31,056 nt of DNA from RUG14199 sp964629225 (GCA_964629225.1 CAZVQC010000023.1:1-31056); one strand, 5' to 3'; numbered from the stretch's first letter, positions 13,618 through 22,198 are shown. Notes: generated from the letters alone by a model not told the origin. Program-made: numbers and translations.

Positions 13618-16395
13618 ATGGATTTCAGAGAAAACTCCGATAACGATCTCGACATTCAGGCGCTTCTCAACAAGTATCTGCCTGACGAGGACACCGTTGT
13701 GATCGAGGAAGTAAATGATAGCGTAACGGAGGAGCCGGCGGGCTTTTCCGATTCCGCCTTTATTGGCCTTGTGGAACCCGAAAAGGACGGCGATGCCGAC
13801 TCGGCTCTCACGGGCGAAAAGATCTTTGCGGTATCTGCCGCCGTATCCGACAGCGCTGCGGCAAGCGAGGTAAGCCCGGTTTCGCCGGTCAACGAGGAAA
13901 ATTATTTTGAAGAAACCGCTAAAGATACCTATGTGAACGACGATCCCGACGGCTTCTACATAACCGGTCTTTTTGACGGTGATGAGGCTGAGGCCAACGG
14001 AAACTCCGCAGATATCTCCTTTGACGGTGATGTGGACGTGTTCGACGCTCCCGTTACAGGTGGGGACAGCGGTGACTCATACATCGATTCCCAGGTCTCT
14101 CCCTTGGAGGACGGCGAATCCTATGATGACGTTACCGACGTTTCATTGGAGGCTGAGTCCGATGAGGGTTTTTATGAAAGATCCTTCGATGAGGTGACGG
14201 GTGACGGTGACGACAGCTCTCTTTCCGAGGGCTTTGTGGTGGATGAGCAGCTGATAGCCGAGCTTCTTGCCGCAGATGACGTTCAGTTCGGCGGTATTGA
14301 AGGCTTTGAAGATATTGAGAGCCTTAGCGGATACGTGAATGAGGAAGCCCGTCCCAAGGAGGACGTCACTTACTCTACCGAAGTATCCGAGGAGATACCG
14401 AAAGAGGAGACTCCCGCAGATGACTCGGAGGAATTTGAGCATCACTCTTTTGACGGGGACATCAGCAACGAGGATGAATACGCCGAGTTCGTGAATGCTT
14501 CCCTCAGTGAACTTGACAGCGACCTGACTCCGGAAAAGGATATCGACCTGATGGTGGCCTTCGGACTTGAGGATGAACTTAAAAAGCAGGTGGGGGCTAA
14601 GAAAGCATCCCGTATTGCGAAGAATTACGAGGCGAGAGCCCTTGAGAGGGAAGCGGAGGAAAAGCGCTCCGTAAGGGGTGAGTACCGAGATCCGGCTCAG
14701 ACCAAGGAGTTCTCCGAGCGCTACAGAAAAGCCTACCGTGAGAGCAAGATAAGACTTGCAGTTTCCTGCGTGCTCATGCTGCTTCTTCTCATTTTCGAGA
14801 ACCTTCCGGTGATCGGCTACCAGATGGCAGGCCCCTTTGATCCCGCCATATTCCCGGTAGTCTACGTTATGGCTGACCTTCAGATACTGCTCCTTTGCTA
14901 TGCGGTATCCTACAACGAGCTGTTTACCGGCTTTGCGGGGATTTTCAAGTTGAAGCCTACCCCGGAGAGCATCCTGTCGATCTCCGCCTTGGTATCGGTG
15001 GTACACACCGTCTATGCGGCTGTGACTGCGGTGACTCCCGTTGAACCGAGGCTGTTCAATTTTCCTTCTGCATTCTGTGCGTTCATGGCGCTGGTGTTCT
15101 CATATTTGAACCTGAAGCGCGAGATATTCAGCTTCAATGTAGTCTCCTCCAAGAAGCAAAAATACGCTCTGAGAAGGCTCTCGGGTGACGAGGCGGCTCT
15201 TGAAGCGGCGGCCTTTGAGGATGACGGAGATGTAGGTGACGTTCTTAAGATAGAGAAGACGTCTTTCGTAGACGGTTACGTTTTCAGAACTCAAAGCCGT
15301 GATGCGACGACTCCTGCGGTGATGCTCATGTGCATTTTGCTCTCGGCATCCCTTGCGGTGATATTCGGTGCGTTTGCAAAGCTTGTGGGAAGGCTCTCAA
15401 CTCAAGAGGCTCTTGCCCTTGCTCATGCGGCGTTCTCCCTTGCACTGCCGGTCACGTCGCTTGTGTCCTTCTCCTATCCTTTCTACAAGGCTAATTGCGA
15501 CTCCTATGAGGATGACAGTACTATAGTCGGTGAGTGTTCTCTTGAGGAGTATTCCGGTGCTTCCGTGATCTCCTTCGGTGACGATCTTGTCTTCCCCTCG
15601 GTGGGAGTCAAAGTGCAGAATATCAAAGTCTACAATAACTATCGATTCGACAGAGTGCTTTACTACGCTGCAAGCGTTTTCACAAAAACACAGGGACCTC
15701 TTTCCGATGTATTTGAACTTGCCACTCTTGAGATGGGTTATTCCGACGACGTGGTGCTCACCTCCATCGGAGAGGGCTATATCACCTGCGATGTCAATGG
15801 CAAGTCCATCACCTTCGGAAAAGGCTCGGTGCTCACGTCACAAGGCTTTGAGATACCGGAGCAGATACTCGAGGAGGACCGTGCGCTACCTGAGGATATT
15901 TCCGTGATGTACATGATCTTCAAAAACAAGATAGTTGCGAAGATGCACATCTCCTACGCTCTTGACGAGGACTTCGAATACACTGTGAAACAGTTGGCTG
16001 GAAGCGGACTGTCCGTCTGCGTCCGCACCTTCGATCCCAATATCGACGAAGATATGATCCGCTCAAAACTCGCTCTCGACAAGTACCCCATGAGGGTGGT
16101 AAGAGGTGCGGACTTTGCAGATGCTTCCGCTGAGGTGCCGAGGGCTGACAGCGGTATCGTCGCAAGGGGAACACCGAAGGCTCTTCTCAAGGCGGTCACC
16201 TATTGTGACAGAGTCCTTGATGTGAAAAAGAGCGGATCCTTCATCAGCCTTATCGCCGCCGTCATATCGGTGATGATACTTGCGCTGGTACTGATCACCG
16301 GAAAGAGCGGATATTTCGCATCGTTGTACGTGGTGCTGATCCAGCTGTTCTGGCTGATACCGGTCATGCTGACTGCAAAGACCTCTTTGCGTTGA
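13618..16395 (+). CDS. Degenerate P1-type ATPase-like membrane protein with acidic N-terminal domain
   Basis: 925 residues. Residues 1 to about 330 are disordered and very rich in Asp, Glu and Ser; 330-375 is a charged helix. Four membrane helices (about 378-500), a soluble segment, two more helices (about 566-588 and 598-622), a large cytoplasmic part (625-870) and two final helices (about 874-920) reproduce the P1B-ATPase order. Segment matches are visible: KTQGPLSD at the SEHPLA site, GKSITFGKGSVL at the GK...GN site, TFDPNIDED at the TGDN site, ADSGIVARGTPKALLKAVTYCDRVLD at the ADVGIAxGTGTDVAIEAAD site. The phosphorylated Asp of DKTGT is replaced: the site reads FGDDLVFP with Gly654. It should not pump; a scaffold or sensor role is inferred. 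The start at 13618 has AAAGGATGG upstream; 13606 is an alternative. It lies 29 bases after rlmB. Confidence 0.75.
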   Translation: MDFRENSDNDLDIQALLNKYLPDEDTVVIEEVNDSVTEEPAGFSDSAFIGLVEPEKDGDADSALTGEKIFAVSAAVSDSAAASEVSPVSPVNEENYFEETAKDTYVNDDPDGFYITGLFDGDEAEANGNSADISFDGDVDVFDAPVTGGDSGDSYIDSQVSPLEDGESYDDVTDVSLEAESDEGFYERSFDEVTGDGDDSSLSEGFVVDEQLIAELLAADDVQFGGIEGFEDIESLSGYVNEEARPKEDVTYSTEVSEEIPKEETPADDSEEFEHHSFDGDISNEDEYAEFVNASLSELDSDLTPEKDIDLMVAFGLEDELKKQVGAKKASRIAKNYEARALEREAEEKRSVRGEYRDPAQTKEFSERYRKAYRESKIRLAVSCVLMLLLLIFENLPVIGYQMAGPFDPAIFPVVYVMADLQILLLCYAVSYNELFTGFAGIFKLKPTPESILSISALVSVVHTVYAAVTAVTPVEPRLFNFPSAFCAFMALVFSYLNLKREIFSFNVVSSKKQKYALRRLSGDEAALEAAAFEDDGDVGDVLKIEKTSFVDGYVFRTQSRDATTPAVMLMCILLSASLAVIFGAFAKLVGRLSTQEALALAHAAFSLALPVTSLVSFSYPFYKANCDSYEDDSTIVGECSLEEYSGASVISFGDDLVFPSVGVKVQNIKVYNNYRFDRVLYYAASVFTKTQGPLSDVFELATLEMGYSDDVVLTSIGEGYITCDVNGKSITFGKGSVLTSQGFEIPEQILEEDRALPEDISVMYMIFKNKIVAKMHISYALDEDFEYTVKQLAGSGLSVCVRTFDPNIDEDMIRSKLALDKYPMRVVRGADFADASAEVPRADSGIVARGTPKALLKAVTYCDRVLDVKKSGSFISLIAAVISVMILALVLITGKSGYFASLYVVLIQLFWLIPVMLTAKTSLR

Positions 16396-16433
16396 ATGCT
16401 AACGAAAGGCTGACTGCGGCTCTGAATAAAGAC

Positions 16434-16466
16434 ATCCGCCCGCCCGACCGTCACGGCCGGGCGGAT
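16434..16466 (+). other. Intercistronic GC-rich hairpin before the radical SAM gene
   Basis: A 9-bp perfect stem ATCCGCCCG/CGGGCGGAT (16434-16442 with 16458-16466) has an inner CCG/CGG pair. No T-run follows, so it is either a weak terminator or an mRNA processing or stability element between two same-strand genes. Confidence 0.5.
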
Positions 16467-16509
16467 ATCAAGGATGGAAGGTTTCGGATGCCGACGGTCT
16501 GATTTTATT

Positions 16510-19155
16510 ATGAGAGACGATATAAGACCTTTTCTTACGAAGGTCAAGACTCCGGGCAGATACGTGGGCGGAGAGCCTGGATCTGTGATGAAGGACAAGT
16601 CACGGATCAAGATGAGATGGGCATTCTGCTTTCCCGATCTCTACGAGATCGGAATGTCGAATCTCGGGGTTAAGATACTCTCCGGAGTATTGAACGAAAT
16701 GGACGACGTGTGGTGCGAAAGGGTATTCGCTCCCTACGTTGACATGGAAGATGAGATGAGAAAAAGGGGGATACCCCTTTTTGCGCTTGAGAGCGGAGAC
16801 GGTATCGGTGAGTTTGATATGGTGGCGTTTTCCGTGGCCTATGAACTCGCCTACTCAAATCTGGTCAATATGCTGGATCTCGGTGGGATCCCCCTTCTTT
16901 CAAATGATCGTTCGGAGACCGATCCGATAGTGATAGCGGGAGGTCATTGCACTTACAATCCGGAGCCTCTTGCGGATTTTGTCGATATCTTTTCCATCGG
17001 TGAGGGCGAGGAGGCTCTGCCGGAGTTATCGAGGCTCTACATCTCCATGAAAGATGACGGCACATATTCGAGAAAAGCGTTTCTCTACCGTGCCGCAACG
17101 GAACTTGATGGATTCTACGTACCTTCTCTCTACTCGGTTGAATACAATGAGGACGGTACGGTGAAGTGTTATCGGCCTGCCGACGAAAAGGTACCCTCCA
17201 GGGTGAAGAAAAGGATAGTTGCGGATCTTGACCGTGCCTATTTTCCCACCTGTCCCGTGCTTCCATTGGTCGAGGCGACTCAGGACAGGATAACTCTTGA
17301 GGTCTTTCGGGGATGCATCAGAGGATGCAGATTCTGCCAGGCGGGATTCATTATGCGTCCGGTGAGGGAGAAGAGCACCGAAGTGCTTTGCGACATCGCA
17401 AGAGAATACGCAATGAACACCGGGTACGACGAGATATCACTTTCGTCCCTTTCCATCAGCGATTACTCAAAGGTGGACGAGTTGACGGATAGATTGCTTG
17501 ATTGGACGAAGGAGGAGAAGATCAGTCTGTCTCTTCCGTCCCTGAGAGCCGACAGTTTCACAAAGGAGCTTCTCGATAAGATCTCTGCAGTCAGGACCAG
17601 CACTCTCACCTTTGCGCCGGAAGCGGGAACTCAGCGCCTCCGTGACGTTATCAACAAAAATGTGACCGAGGAGGACATCCTCAAGGCTTGCCGCCTTGCC
17701 TTTGAATCGGGAAAGAGCCAGGTGAAACTCTATTTCATGGATGGGCTTCCCTGTGAGACTTACGACGACATTGCGGGGATAAGAGACCTTGCGGTCCACG
17801 TGGTGGATGAGTATTATCGTACTCCCGGAAGAAATAAGGCAAAACAGCCTAAGGTGACTCTCAGTGTCGCCTGCTTCATTCCGAAGCCCCACACTCCCTT
17901 TCAGTGGGAAGGTCAGAATACGGAGGACGTGCTGAAGGAAAAGCAGCAATTCCTTCTTGAACGGATCAAGAGCGAGAAGAAGATCAAGTACAATTACCAT
18001 GATGCGGACATCTCTCACATAGAAGCGGTCTTTGCAAGGGGTGACAGACGTCTTGGTAAGGCTCTTCTCAAAGCTCATGAGAAGGGGATGAAGTTCTGTG
18101 CGTGGGACGAGTTCTTTAATTACGAAAAATGGATAGAGACCATTGAAGAGTGCGAGCTCTCGCCATATTTCTACGCCAACAGAACCATCCCGGACAACGA
18201 GGTGCTTCCTTGGGATATTATCGACTGCGGAGTATCGAAGGAATTCCTCATAAGGGAGCGGCACAAGGCCTATGAAGCTGCGACTACCCCTTCCTGCAAG
18301 GACCAATGCAGCGGCTGTGGGGCCGACAGGACTGTGGATGGGGAATTCTGCACATGGTGCCCGAAAGGCCGCAAAAACGCCATTAAAACGGATGAGAAGG
18401 CATCTTTTGAGGTGGCGCATGAGAAGGAAACGTCAAAGAACATAAAGAAAGCTTCTCAACAGCCCGAAAAGGGTGCTGTGAGCAAAGCTCCGGTACGCAC
18501 CGTCAGAGTCAGGTTTTCTAAGACCGGCCCGATGCTCTACCTGTCCCATTTGGACTTTGCGAGAAACATGATGAGGGGGCTTGTAAAGAGCGGGTTGCCT
18601 CTCTGGTATACCGAGGGATTCAACCCGATACCGTGGCTTGCATTTGCCTGGTCTCTGTCGGTGGGATGCGGCGGCGATGCCGAAGCCTGCGACTTCAAGA
18701 TAACCTCTTCCGTTTCCGACGCTATGATACTTAAGAAACTGAGAGAGGCGATGCCCGACGGCATCGTGATAAACGAGGTCTACTCGCCGGATAAAAAGTT
18801 CAAGTACATCAAGTGGGCGAAGTATGATATCATCGTTAAAAACGGTGCATTCGAGCTCGATACCCCATTCAAGATAGAAGAGCTCTTTTCAAAGCCCGTG
18901 GTACTTATGAAAAAGACCAAGAGCGGAGAGAAGGAGACCGATATCACAAGGATGATAAAAAATCTCTCTGCTCGCTTTGATGGGGACGGACTTGTCATCG
19001 GCTGTGTTACCGCCTGCTCCGACGGTGAGTATCTTAACCCGGAGTACGTCATGACTGCGGTGAACGGTGCTCTCGGCATCGAGGGTGAGACGGGATACCA
19101 CGTCATAATGAGGAGAAGATTCCTTCTTGAGGATGGTGTCACCGAGTTCAGGTGA
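16510..19155 (+). CDS. Radical SAM protein, TIGR03960 type fused to DUF2344 domain
   Basis: 881 residues. The N-terminal part (1 to about 250) resembles the B12-binding-like region of TIGR03960 proteins, starting VKTPGRYVGGEPGS. The radical SAM core has its 4Fe-4S cysteines in CIRGCRFC (Cys269, 273, 276). A cysteine-rich stretch CKDQCSGCGA...CTWCPKGR at about 597-620 could bind another metal. From about 662 (RVRFSKTGPMLYLSHLDFAR) to the end is a DUF2344/TIGR03936 domain. In many Clostridia these are two adjacent genes; here they are one polypeptide. The function is not established; the neighbours in other genomes (RNase G, ribosomal protein genes) hint at RNA or ribosome modification. No start has a clear ribosome binding site; 16510 fits the family's N-terminus, 16474 is the other option. 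Confidence 0.9.
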   Translation: MRDDIRPFLTKVKTPGRYVGGEPGSVMKDKSRIKMRWAFCFPDLYEIGMSNLGVKILSGVLNEMDDVWCERVFAPYVDMEDEMRKRGIPLFALESGDGIGEFDMVAFSVAYELAYSNLVNMLDLGGIPLLSNDRSETDPIVIAGGHCTYNPEPLADFVDIFSIGEGEEALPELSRLYISMKDDGTYSRKAFLYRAATELDGFYVPSLYSVEYNEDGTVKCYRPADEKVPSRVKKRIVADLDRAYFPTCPVLPLVEATQDRITLEVFRGCIRGCRFCQAGFIMRPVREKSTEVLCDIAREYAMNTGYDEISLSSLSISDYSKVDELTDRLLDWTKEEKISLSLPSLRADSFTKELLDKISAVRTSTLTFAPEAGTQRLRDVINKNVTEEDILKACRLAFESGKSQVKLYFMDGLPCETYDDIAGIRDLAVHVVDEYYRTPGRNKAKQPKVTLSVACFIPKPHTPFQWEGQNTEDVLKEKQQFLLERIKSEKKIKYNYHDADISHIEAVFARGDRRLGKALLKAHEKGMKFCAWDEFFNYEKWIETIEECELSPYFYANRTIPDNEVLPWDIIDCGVSKEFLIRERHKAYEAATTPSCKDQCSGCGADRTVDGEFCTWCPKGRKNAIKTDEKASFEVAHEKETSKNIKKASQQPEKGAVSKAPVRTVRVRFSKTGPMLYLSHLDFARNMMRGLVKSGLPLWYTEGFNPIPWLAFAWSLSVGCGGDAEACDFKITSSVSDAMILKKLREAMPDGIVINEVYSPDKKFKYIKWAKYDIIVKNGAFELDTPFKIEELFSKPVVLMKKTKSGEKETDITRMIKNLSARFDGDGLVIGCVTACSDGEYLNPEYVMTAVNGALGIEGETGYHVIMRRRFLLEDGVTEFR

Positions 19156-19349
19156 CGTATTTGATCGGATCCTGTCGGACTCGGAGGAGCGAACCGGACA
19201 GGCACGTCCGATGCAAGACGGAATAACGCGAAAAGCAACGGCAGCATGACCGTTGCCGACCGAAGCGATGAATGTGCGAAAGGCCGAAGTCGACATTCAA
19301 AGACACCGTCGGCAAAGTGGAAACACTTGTAAAAGCCGTGTCTTTCGCC

Positions 19350-19378
19350 TTGACAAGAGTCCATATTTGTAGTACAAT
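19350..19378 (+). promoter_or_regulatory. Sigma-A promoter of the nahK-wzz-kinase operon
   Basis: A perfect TTGACA at 19350-19355 and TACAAT at 19373-19378 are spaced by 17 bases. The preceding stretch 19156-19349 holds several imperfect hairpins, including GCAACGG/CCGTTGC (19235-19241 with 19250-19256), but no gene. Confidence 0.85.
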
Positions 19379-19410
19379 ACAACAAAACGATCAGCATTCG
19401 GAGGATAATG

Positions 19411-20508
19411 ATGTCTGAAGCAGAAAAATATGTAATGGAGGCTGCCGAAGCCTTCGATCTTGCCGGCAAGCCGGTGTCATTTTACAGATGCAACGCAGGA
19501 CACATCAACGACACGTTTTTCGTGCAGTGCGGTGAGGGTGCGCCCGAATACATTTTGCAAAGAGTCAATACCAATATTTTCAAGAACCCCGAAGAATTGA
19601 TGGAGAATATCTACGGTGTTTGCGAACACGTGAGAAAAAAGGTCATTGCGGCAGGGGGAGACCCGGACCGCGAGGTGAGAAAGATAATCCTCACCAAGAC
19701 CGGGGACAAGTATTACATCGACGAGGAGAAGGGCTATTGGAGAGCTTACCTTGCTCTCGATCACGTTCTGTCTCTCAACGAGGCAGACAAGGAGTCCTTC
19801 TACAAGTCCGCCCTTGCTTTCGGACATTTCTTTACTCAGCTTGCAGACTATCCCGCTGAGACTCTTCACGAGACGATACCCAACTTCCACAACTCCGTGT
19901 CGAGATACAACGACTTTAAGAAGGCGGTAGAGGAGGACAAACTGGGAAGAGCGGACGAGTGCAGGGATCTTATAGAGTTCGCGCTTTCCAAGAAGGACAA
20001 GTGCTCTTATATCCTTGACAGGATCGCCTCCGGAGAAATCAAACTCTGCGTGACCCACAATGACACGAAACTCAACAATGTCCTTTTGGATGAAAAGACC
20101 GGGGACGGTGTCTGCGTTATCGACCTTGATACGGTAATGCCCGGAAGCCTTCTCTACGATTTCGGAGATTCCATCCGCTTCGGCGCTTCCAGTGCCAAGG
20201 AGGATGAGACGGATCTTGACAAGGTCTACATGGACCTTGAGATGTTCGAGGTCTTCGTAAAGGGCTTCCTTGAAGAACTTCGCCCCACCATGACAGAGGC
20301 TGAGGTCCTGGGGCTTCCCATGGGTGCATACCTCATGACCTACGAGACCGGTGTCCGTTTTCTCGGTGACTACCTGAACGGTGACACCTACTTTAAGATC
20401 CATTATCCCAAGCACAATCTCGACCGTGCGAGAAATCAGCTCAAACTGATAGCGGACATGGATGAGAAGATGCCGGAAATGGAAAGAATAGTAAGAAAAT
20501 ACCTTTGA
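19411..20508 (+). CDS. nahK: N-acetylhexosamine 1-kinase (NahK-like)
   Basis: 365 residues, close to the length of bifidobacterial NahK (about 359). NahK transfers phosphate from ATP to the anomeric carbon of GlcNAc or GalNAc, feeding lacto-N-biose/galacto-N-biose salvage or UDP-sugar synthesis. It belongs to the aminoglycoside phosphotransferase fold: GHINDTFFV near residue 30, YILQRVNTNIF, ETIPNFHNS, the catalytic loop VTHNDTKLNN with Asp218, metal-binding IDLDTVMPGS with Asp240, and DFGDSIRFGAS. These blocks resemble my recollection of the Bifidobacterium enzyme closely along the whole length. GGAGGA at 19400-19405 suits the ATG at 19411 better than the one at 19408. No lacto-N-biose phosphorylase is adjacent; it heads an operon with polysaccharide genes, suggesting the product feeds surface glycan synthesis. 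Confidence 0.85.
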   Translation: MSEAEKYVMEAAEAFDLAGKPVSFYRCNAGHINDTFFVQCGEGAPEYILQRVNTNIFKNPEELMENIYGVCEHVRKKVIAAGGDPDREVRKIILTKTGDKYYIDEEKGYWRAYLALDHVLSLNEADKESFYKSALAFGHFFTQLADYPAETLHETIPNFHNSVSRYNDFKKAVEEDKLGRADECRDLIEFALSKKDKCSYILDRIASGEIKLCVTHNDTKLNNVLLDEKTGDGVCVIDLDTVMPGSLLYDFGDSIRFGASSAKEDETDLDKVYMDLEMFEVFVKGFLEELRPTMTEAEVLGLPMGAYLMTYETGVRFLGDYLNGDTYFKIHYPKHNLDRARNQLKLIADMDEKMPEMERIVRKYL

Positions 20509-20535
20509 AGATGATACTTTGATTGGAGGAACGGC

Positions 20536-21270
20536 ATGGACCAGCAGAACCAGATGACACTTGAGAGGTTTTTCTTCGTCGTCAGAAAACGGATAGCACT
20601 AATACTTGTTATCTCCATTGCCGCAGCGGCGGCTGTTGGAGCTATCGGAAGCATTCTTATGGTGCCGGAGTATTCGTCAACGGTGACCTTCTATGTCAAC
20701 GTAGGCGAGCAGCAGAATGCAACGTCGGTAAAGATCAACCAGTCCGACCTTACCGTTGCCAAGAGCCTTGTATCCACCTACATCGTCATCATCAAGAGCG
20801 ACACGGCTCTTGAAGAGGTGGCAGAGGAGGCGGGAGTCAGTTACACCACCAAGGAGCTTGAGGAGCACATTGAGACCGCACAGATAGGAGATACCGAGGT
20901 ATTCAGCGTAACTGCAACCGATACGGATCCCAAGGTGGCATACTCCATCGCAAAGGCGGTCGAGGAGGTTGCTCCCAAGGAGATAATCAGAATAGTCGAT
21001 GCGGGAGACGTTACCATAATCGACCAACCCAAGGAGCCGCGGGAACCGGATCCGGACAATCTTATGCTCATGATAGGCATCGGATTTTTCGTTGGATTCG
21101 TTGTCTCCTTCGTAGTCTTCTTCCTTGTGGAAGTGCTTGACGTGACAGTCTACTCCGAGGAGGATCTTACCGAGAACTTTGATTATCCGATCCTCGGCTC
21201 GGTGCCCAGGATCACCACAAAGGACGAGCAGTCTAAGGTGAAAAAGAGGAAGAAGGGAGCAGTTAAATGA
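20536..21270 (+). CDS. Wzz/CapA-type polysaccharide chain-length and kinase-activator protein
   Basis: 244 residues. It has two membrane helices (about 20-42 and 174-198) enclosing an extracellular domain with the Wzz start (VPEYSSTVTFYV) and the PKEPREPDP proline motif just before the second helix. This is the Gram-positive CapA/CpsC layout, in which the cytoplasmic C-terminal tail (here 199-244, very Lys-rich at the end) activates a partner tyrosine kinase. The kinase follows directly, overlapping by four bases (ATGA at 21267-21270). Together they control length or export of a capsular or exopolysaccharide. GGAGGA lies just upstream, and the gap from nahK is 27 bases, so the three genes form one operon. 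Confidence 0.9.
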   Translation: MDQQNQMTLERFFFVVRKRIALILVISIAAAAAVGAIGSILMVPEYSSTVTFYVNVGEQQNATSVKINQSDLTVAKSLVSTYIVIIKSDTALEEVAEEAGVSYTTKELEEHIETAQIGDTEVFSVTATDTDPKVAYSIAKAVEEVAPKEIIRIVDAGDVTIIDQPKEPREPDPDNLMLMIGIGFFVGFVVSFVVFFLVEVLDVTVYSEEDLTENFDYPILGSVPRITTKDEQSKVKKRKKGAVK

Positions 21271-22061
21271 AGAATTATGACATTGTTAAAAACTATGACG
21301 GCCGCCTTCTGACCGAAGACACTCCCTTTGCCATCAATGAGGCGTTCAGAACACTCAGGACCAACATGTTCTACACTGCAAAAGGGGACAGTTGCCCGGT
21401 GTACGGTATCACAAGCTGTTTTTCAAACTCCGGTAAGAGCCTTCTTATCGCCAATCTTGCCATCTCCTTTGCGCAGCTCAACAAAAGAGTGCTTCTTATC
21501 GACTGCGACTTGAGAAATTCCGCAGTTCACAAGGCTTTTAAGATGGAGAGGGGATTCGGGCTCAGTGAACTTCTTGCGGGAACCGACAACGCAGTTGACA
21601 AGTGTCTCAGAAAGACCGAGTACCGAAACCTTCAGGTGATAACTGCGGGAGGTACCCCTCCGAATCCTACGGAGCTTCTCACATCCGAGAGGATGGCGAA
21701 GTTCGTTGAATTTCTAAAGCACCATTTTGACGTGATATTCATTGACCTTCCTCCCATCGGAGTCGTTACCGATGCCGCAGTCCTTTCCGATTCACTGACG
21801 GGCTATATGTTCGTCGTCAGGTCGGGAATGGATGACCGCAGAAATATTTCGGCGGCTCTTTCGGTTGAACAGATCAAGAAAAAAATGATCGGATTCATCC
21901 TCAACGATGTGGATTCAAGGTCCGAGGACAGATACGGAAGATACCGTTACGGTCGCTACGGAAGGTACGGCTACGGCCGCTACGGAAAGTACGGATACGG
22001 TAAGTACGGATACGGTCGCTACGGTTACGGAAATGAACCGAAGAGCGGTGGCAGAGATTGA
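21267..22061 (+). CDS. BY-kinase-like ATPase (CpsD/CapB type) with tyrosine-rich tail
   Basis: 264 residues, cytoplasmic. It matches bacterial tyrosine kinases of the CpsD/CapB family: INEAFRTLRTNM at the N-terminus, Walker A at 53-59, Walker A' LLIDCDLR at 77-83, PPNPTELL, and Walker B IFIDLPP at 157-163. Walker A is unusual: the canonical PGEGKS reads SNSGKS, keeping the essential Lys and Ser. The C-terminus (222-255) is an Arg/Lys-Tyr-Gly run with 13 tyrosines, the expected autophosphorylation cluster but much denser than usual. It would be activated by the Wzz-like protein encoded just upstream. No glycosyltransferases follow: two hairpins end the operon, so the polysaccharide genes it controls must be elsewhere. 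Confidence 0.9.
   Translation: MKNYDIVKNYDGRLLTEDTPFAINEAFRTLRTNMFYTAKGDSCPVYGITSCFSNSGKSLLIANLAISFAQLNKRVLLIDCDLRNSAVHKAFKMERGFGLSELLAGTDNAVDKCLRKTEYRNLQVITAGGTPPNPTELLTSERMAKFVEFLKHHFDVIFIDLPPIGVVTDAAVLSDSLTGYMFVVRSGMDDRRNISAALSVEQIKKKMIGFILNDVDSRSEDRYGRYRYGRYGRYGYGRYGKYGYGKYGYGRYGYGNEPKSGGRD
21930..22031 (+). repeat. Tandem Tyr-Gly coding repeat in the BY-kinase tail
   Basis: Thirty-four codons encode short units of the form Arg/Lys-Tyr-Gly(-Tyr-Gly), containing 13 tyrosines, all spelled TAC. Glycine and arginine codons vary (GGA, GGT, GGC; AGA, CGC, CGT), so the repeat has drifted at silent sites and is probably held by selection on the protein rather than being a fresh slippage product. 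Confidence 0.85.
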
Positions 22062-22079
22062 ATTCAAAAATGACTGTTG

Positions 22080-22107
22080 AAGCGGCGGCGTAAGCTGCCG
22101 CTTTTCT
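22080..22107 (+). terminator. Rho-independent terminator of the nahK-wzz-kinase operon
   Basis: A stem of about 10 bp (22080-22089 with 22094-22103, one G-U pair) is capped by a GTAA tetraloop and followed by TTTTC. It starts 18 bases after the kinase stop codon. Confidence 0.8.
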
Positions 22108-22127
22108 TTGCGTACGGCAAGAAGCGA

Positions 22128-22160
22128 AAAAAACTTTCCCAAAATGGGGAAGTTTTTTCG
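22128..22160 (+). terminator. Second terminator-like hairpin before the sialidase-like operon
   Basis: A 13-bp stem (22128-22140 with 22146-22158) has an AAAAT loop; its 3' arm contains six T's. It lies immediately before the next promoter and probably insulates that promoter from read-through. Confidence 0.65.
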
Positions 22161-22169
22161 GTAAAGCAG

Positions 22170-22198
22170 TTTACAAAAGCTACTCACTATGGTACAAT
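22170..22198 (+). promoter_or_regulatory. Sigma-A promoter of the sialidase-like operon
   Basis: TTTACA at 22170-22175 and TACAAT at 22193-22198 are spaced by 17 bases. It overlaps the first possible in-frame ATG (22189), so that ATG cannot be the start for this transcript; the true start is the next one at 22240, which has its own ribosome binding site. Confidence 0.75.

Noticed and set aside
14143..15006. Long minus-strand open frame inside the pseudo-ATPase gene (also similar ones at 17467-18420 and 19477-20415)
   Set aside because: These are shadows of strongly coding plus-strand genes, caused by their codon bias; none has family motifs.
21930..22031. Tandem repeat as a possible CRISPR or satellite array
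   Set aside because: The units are three to five codons, in frame, and encode a tyrosine-rich tail typical of BY-kinases.
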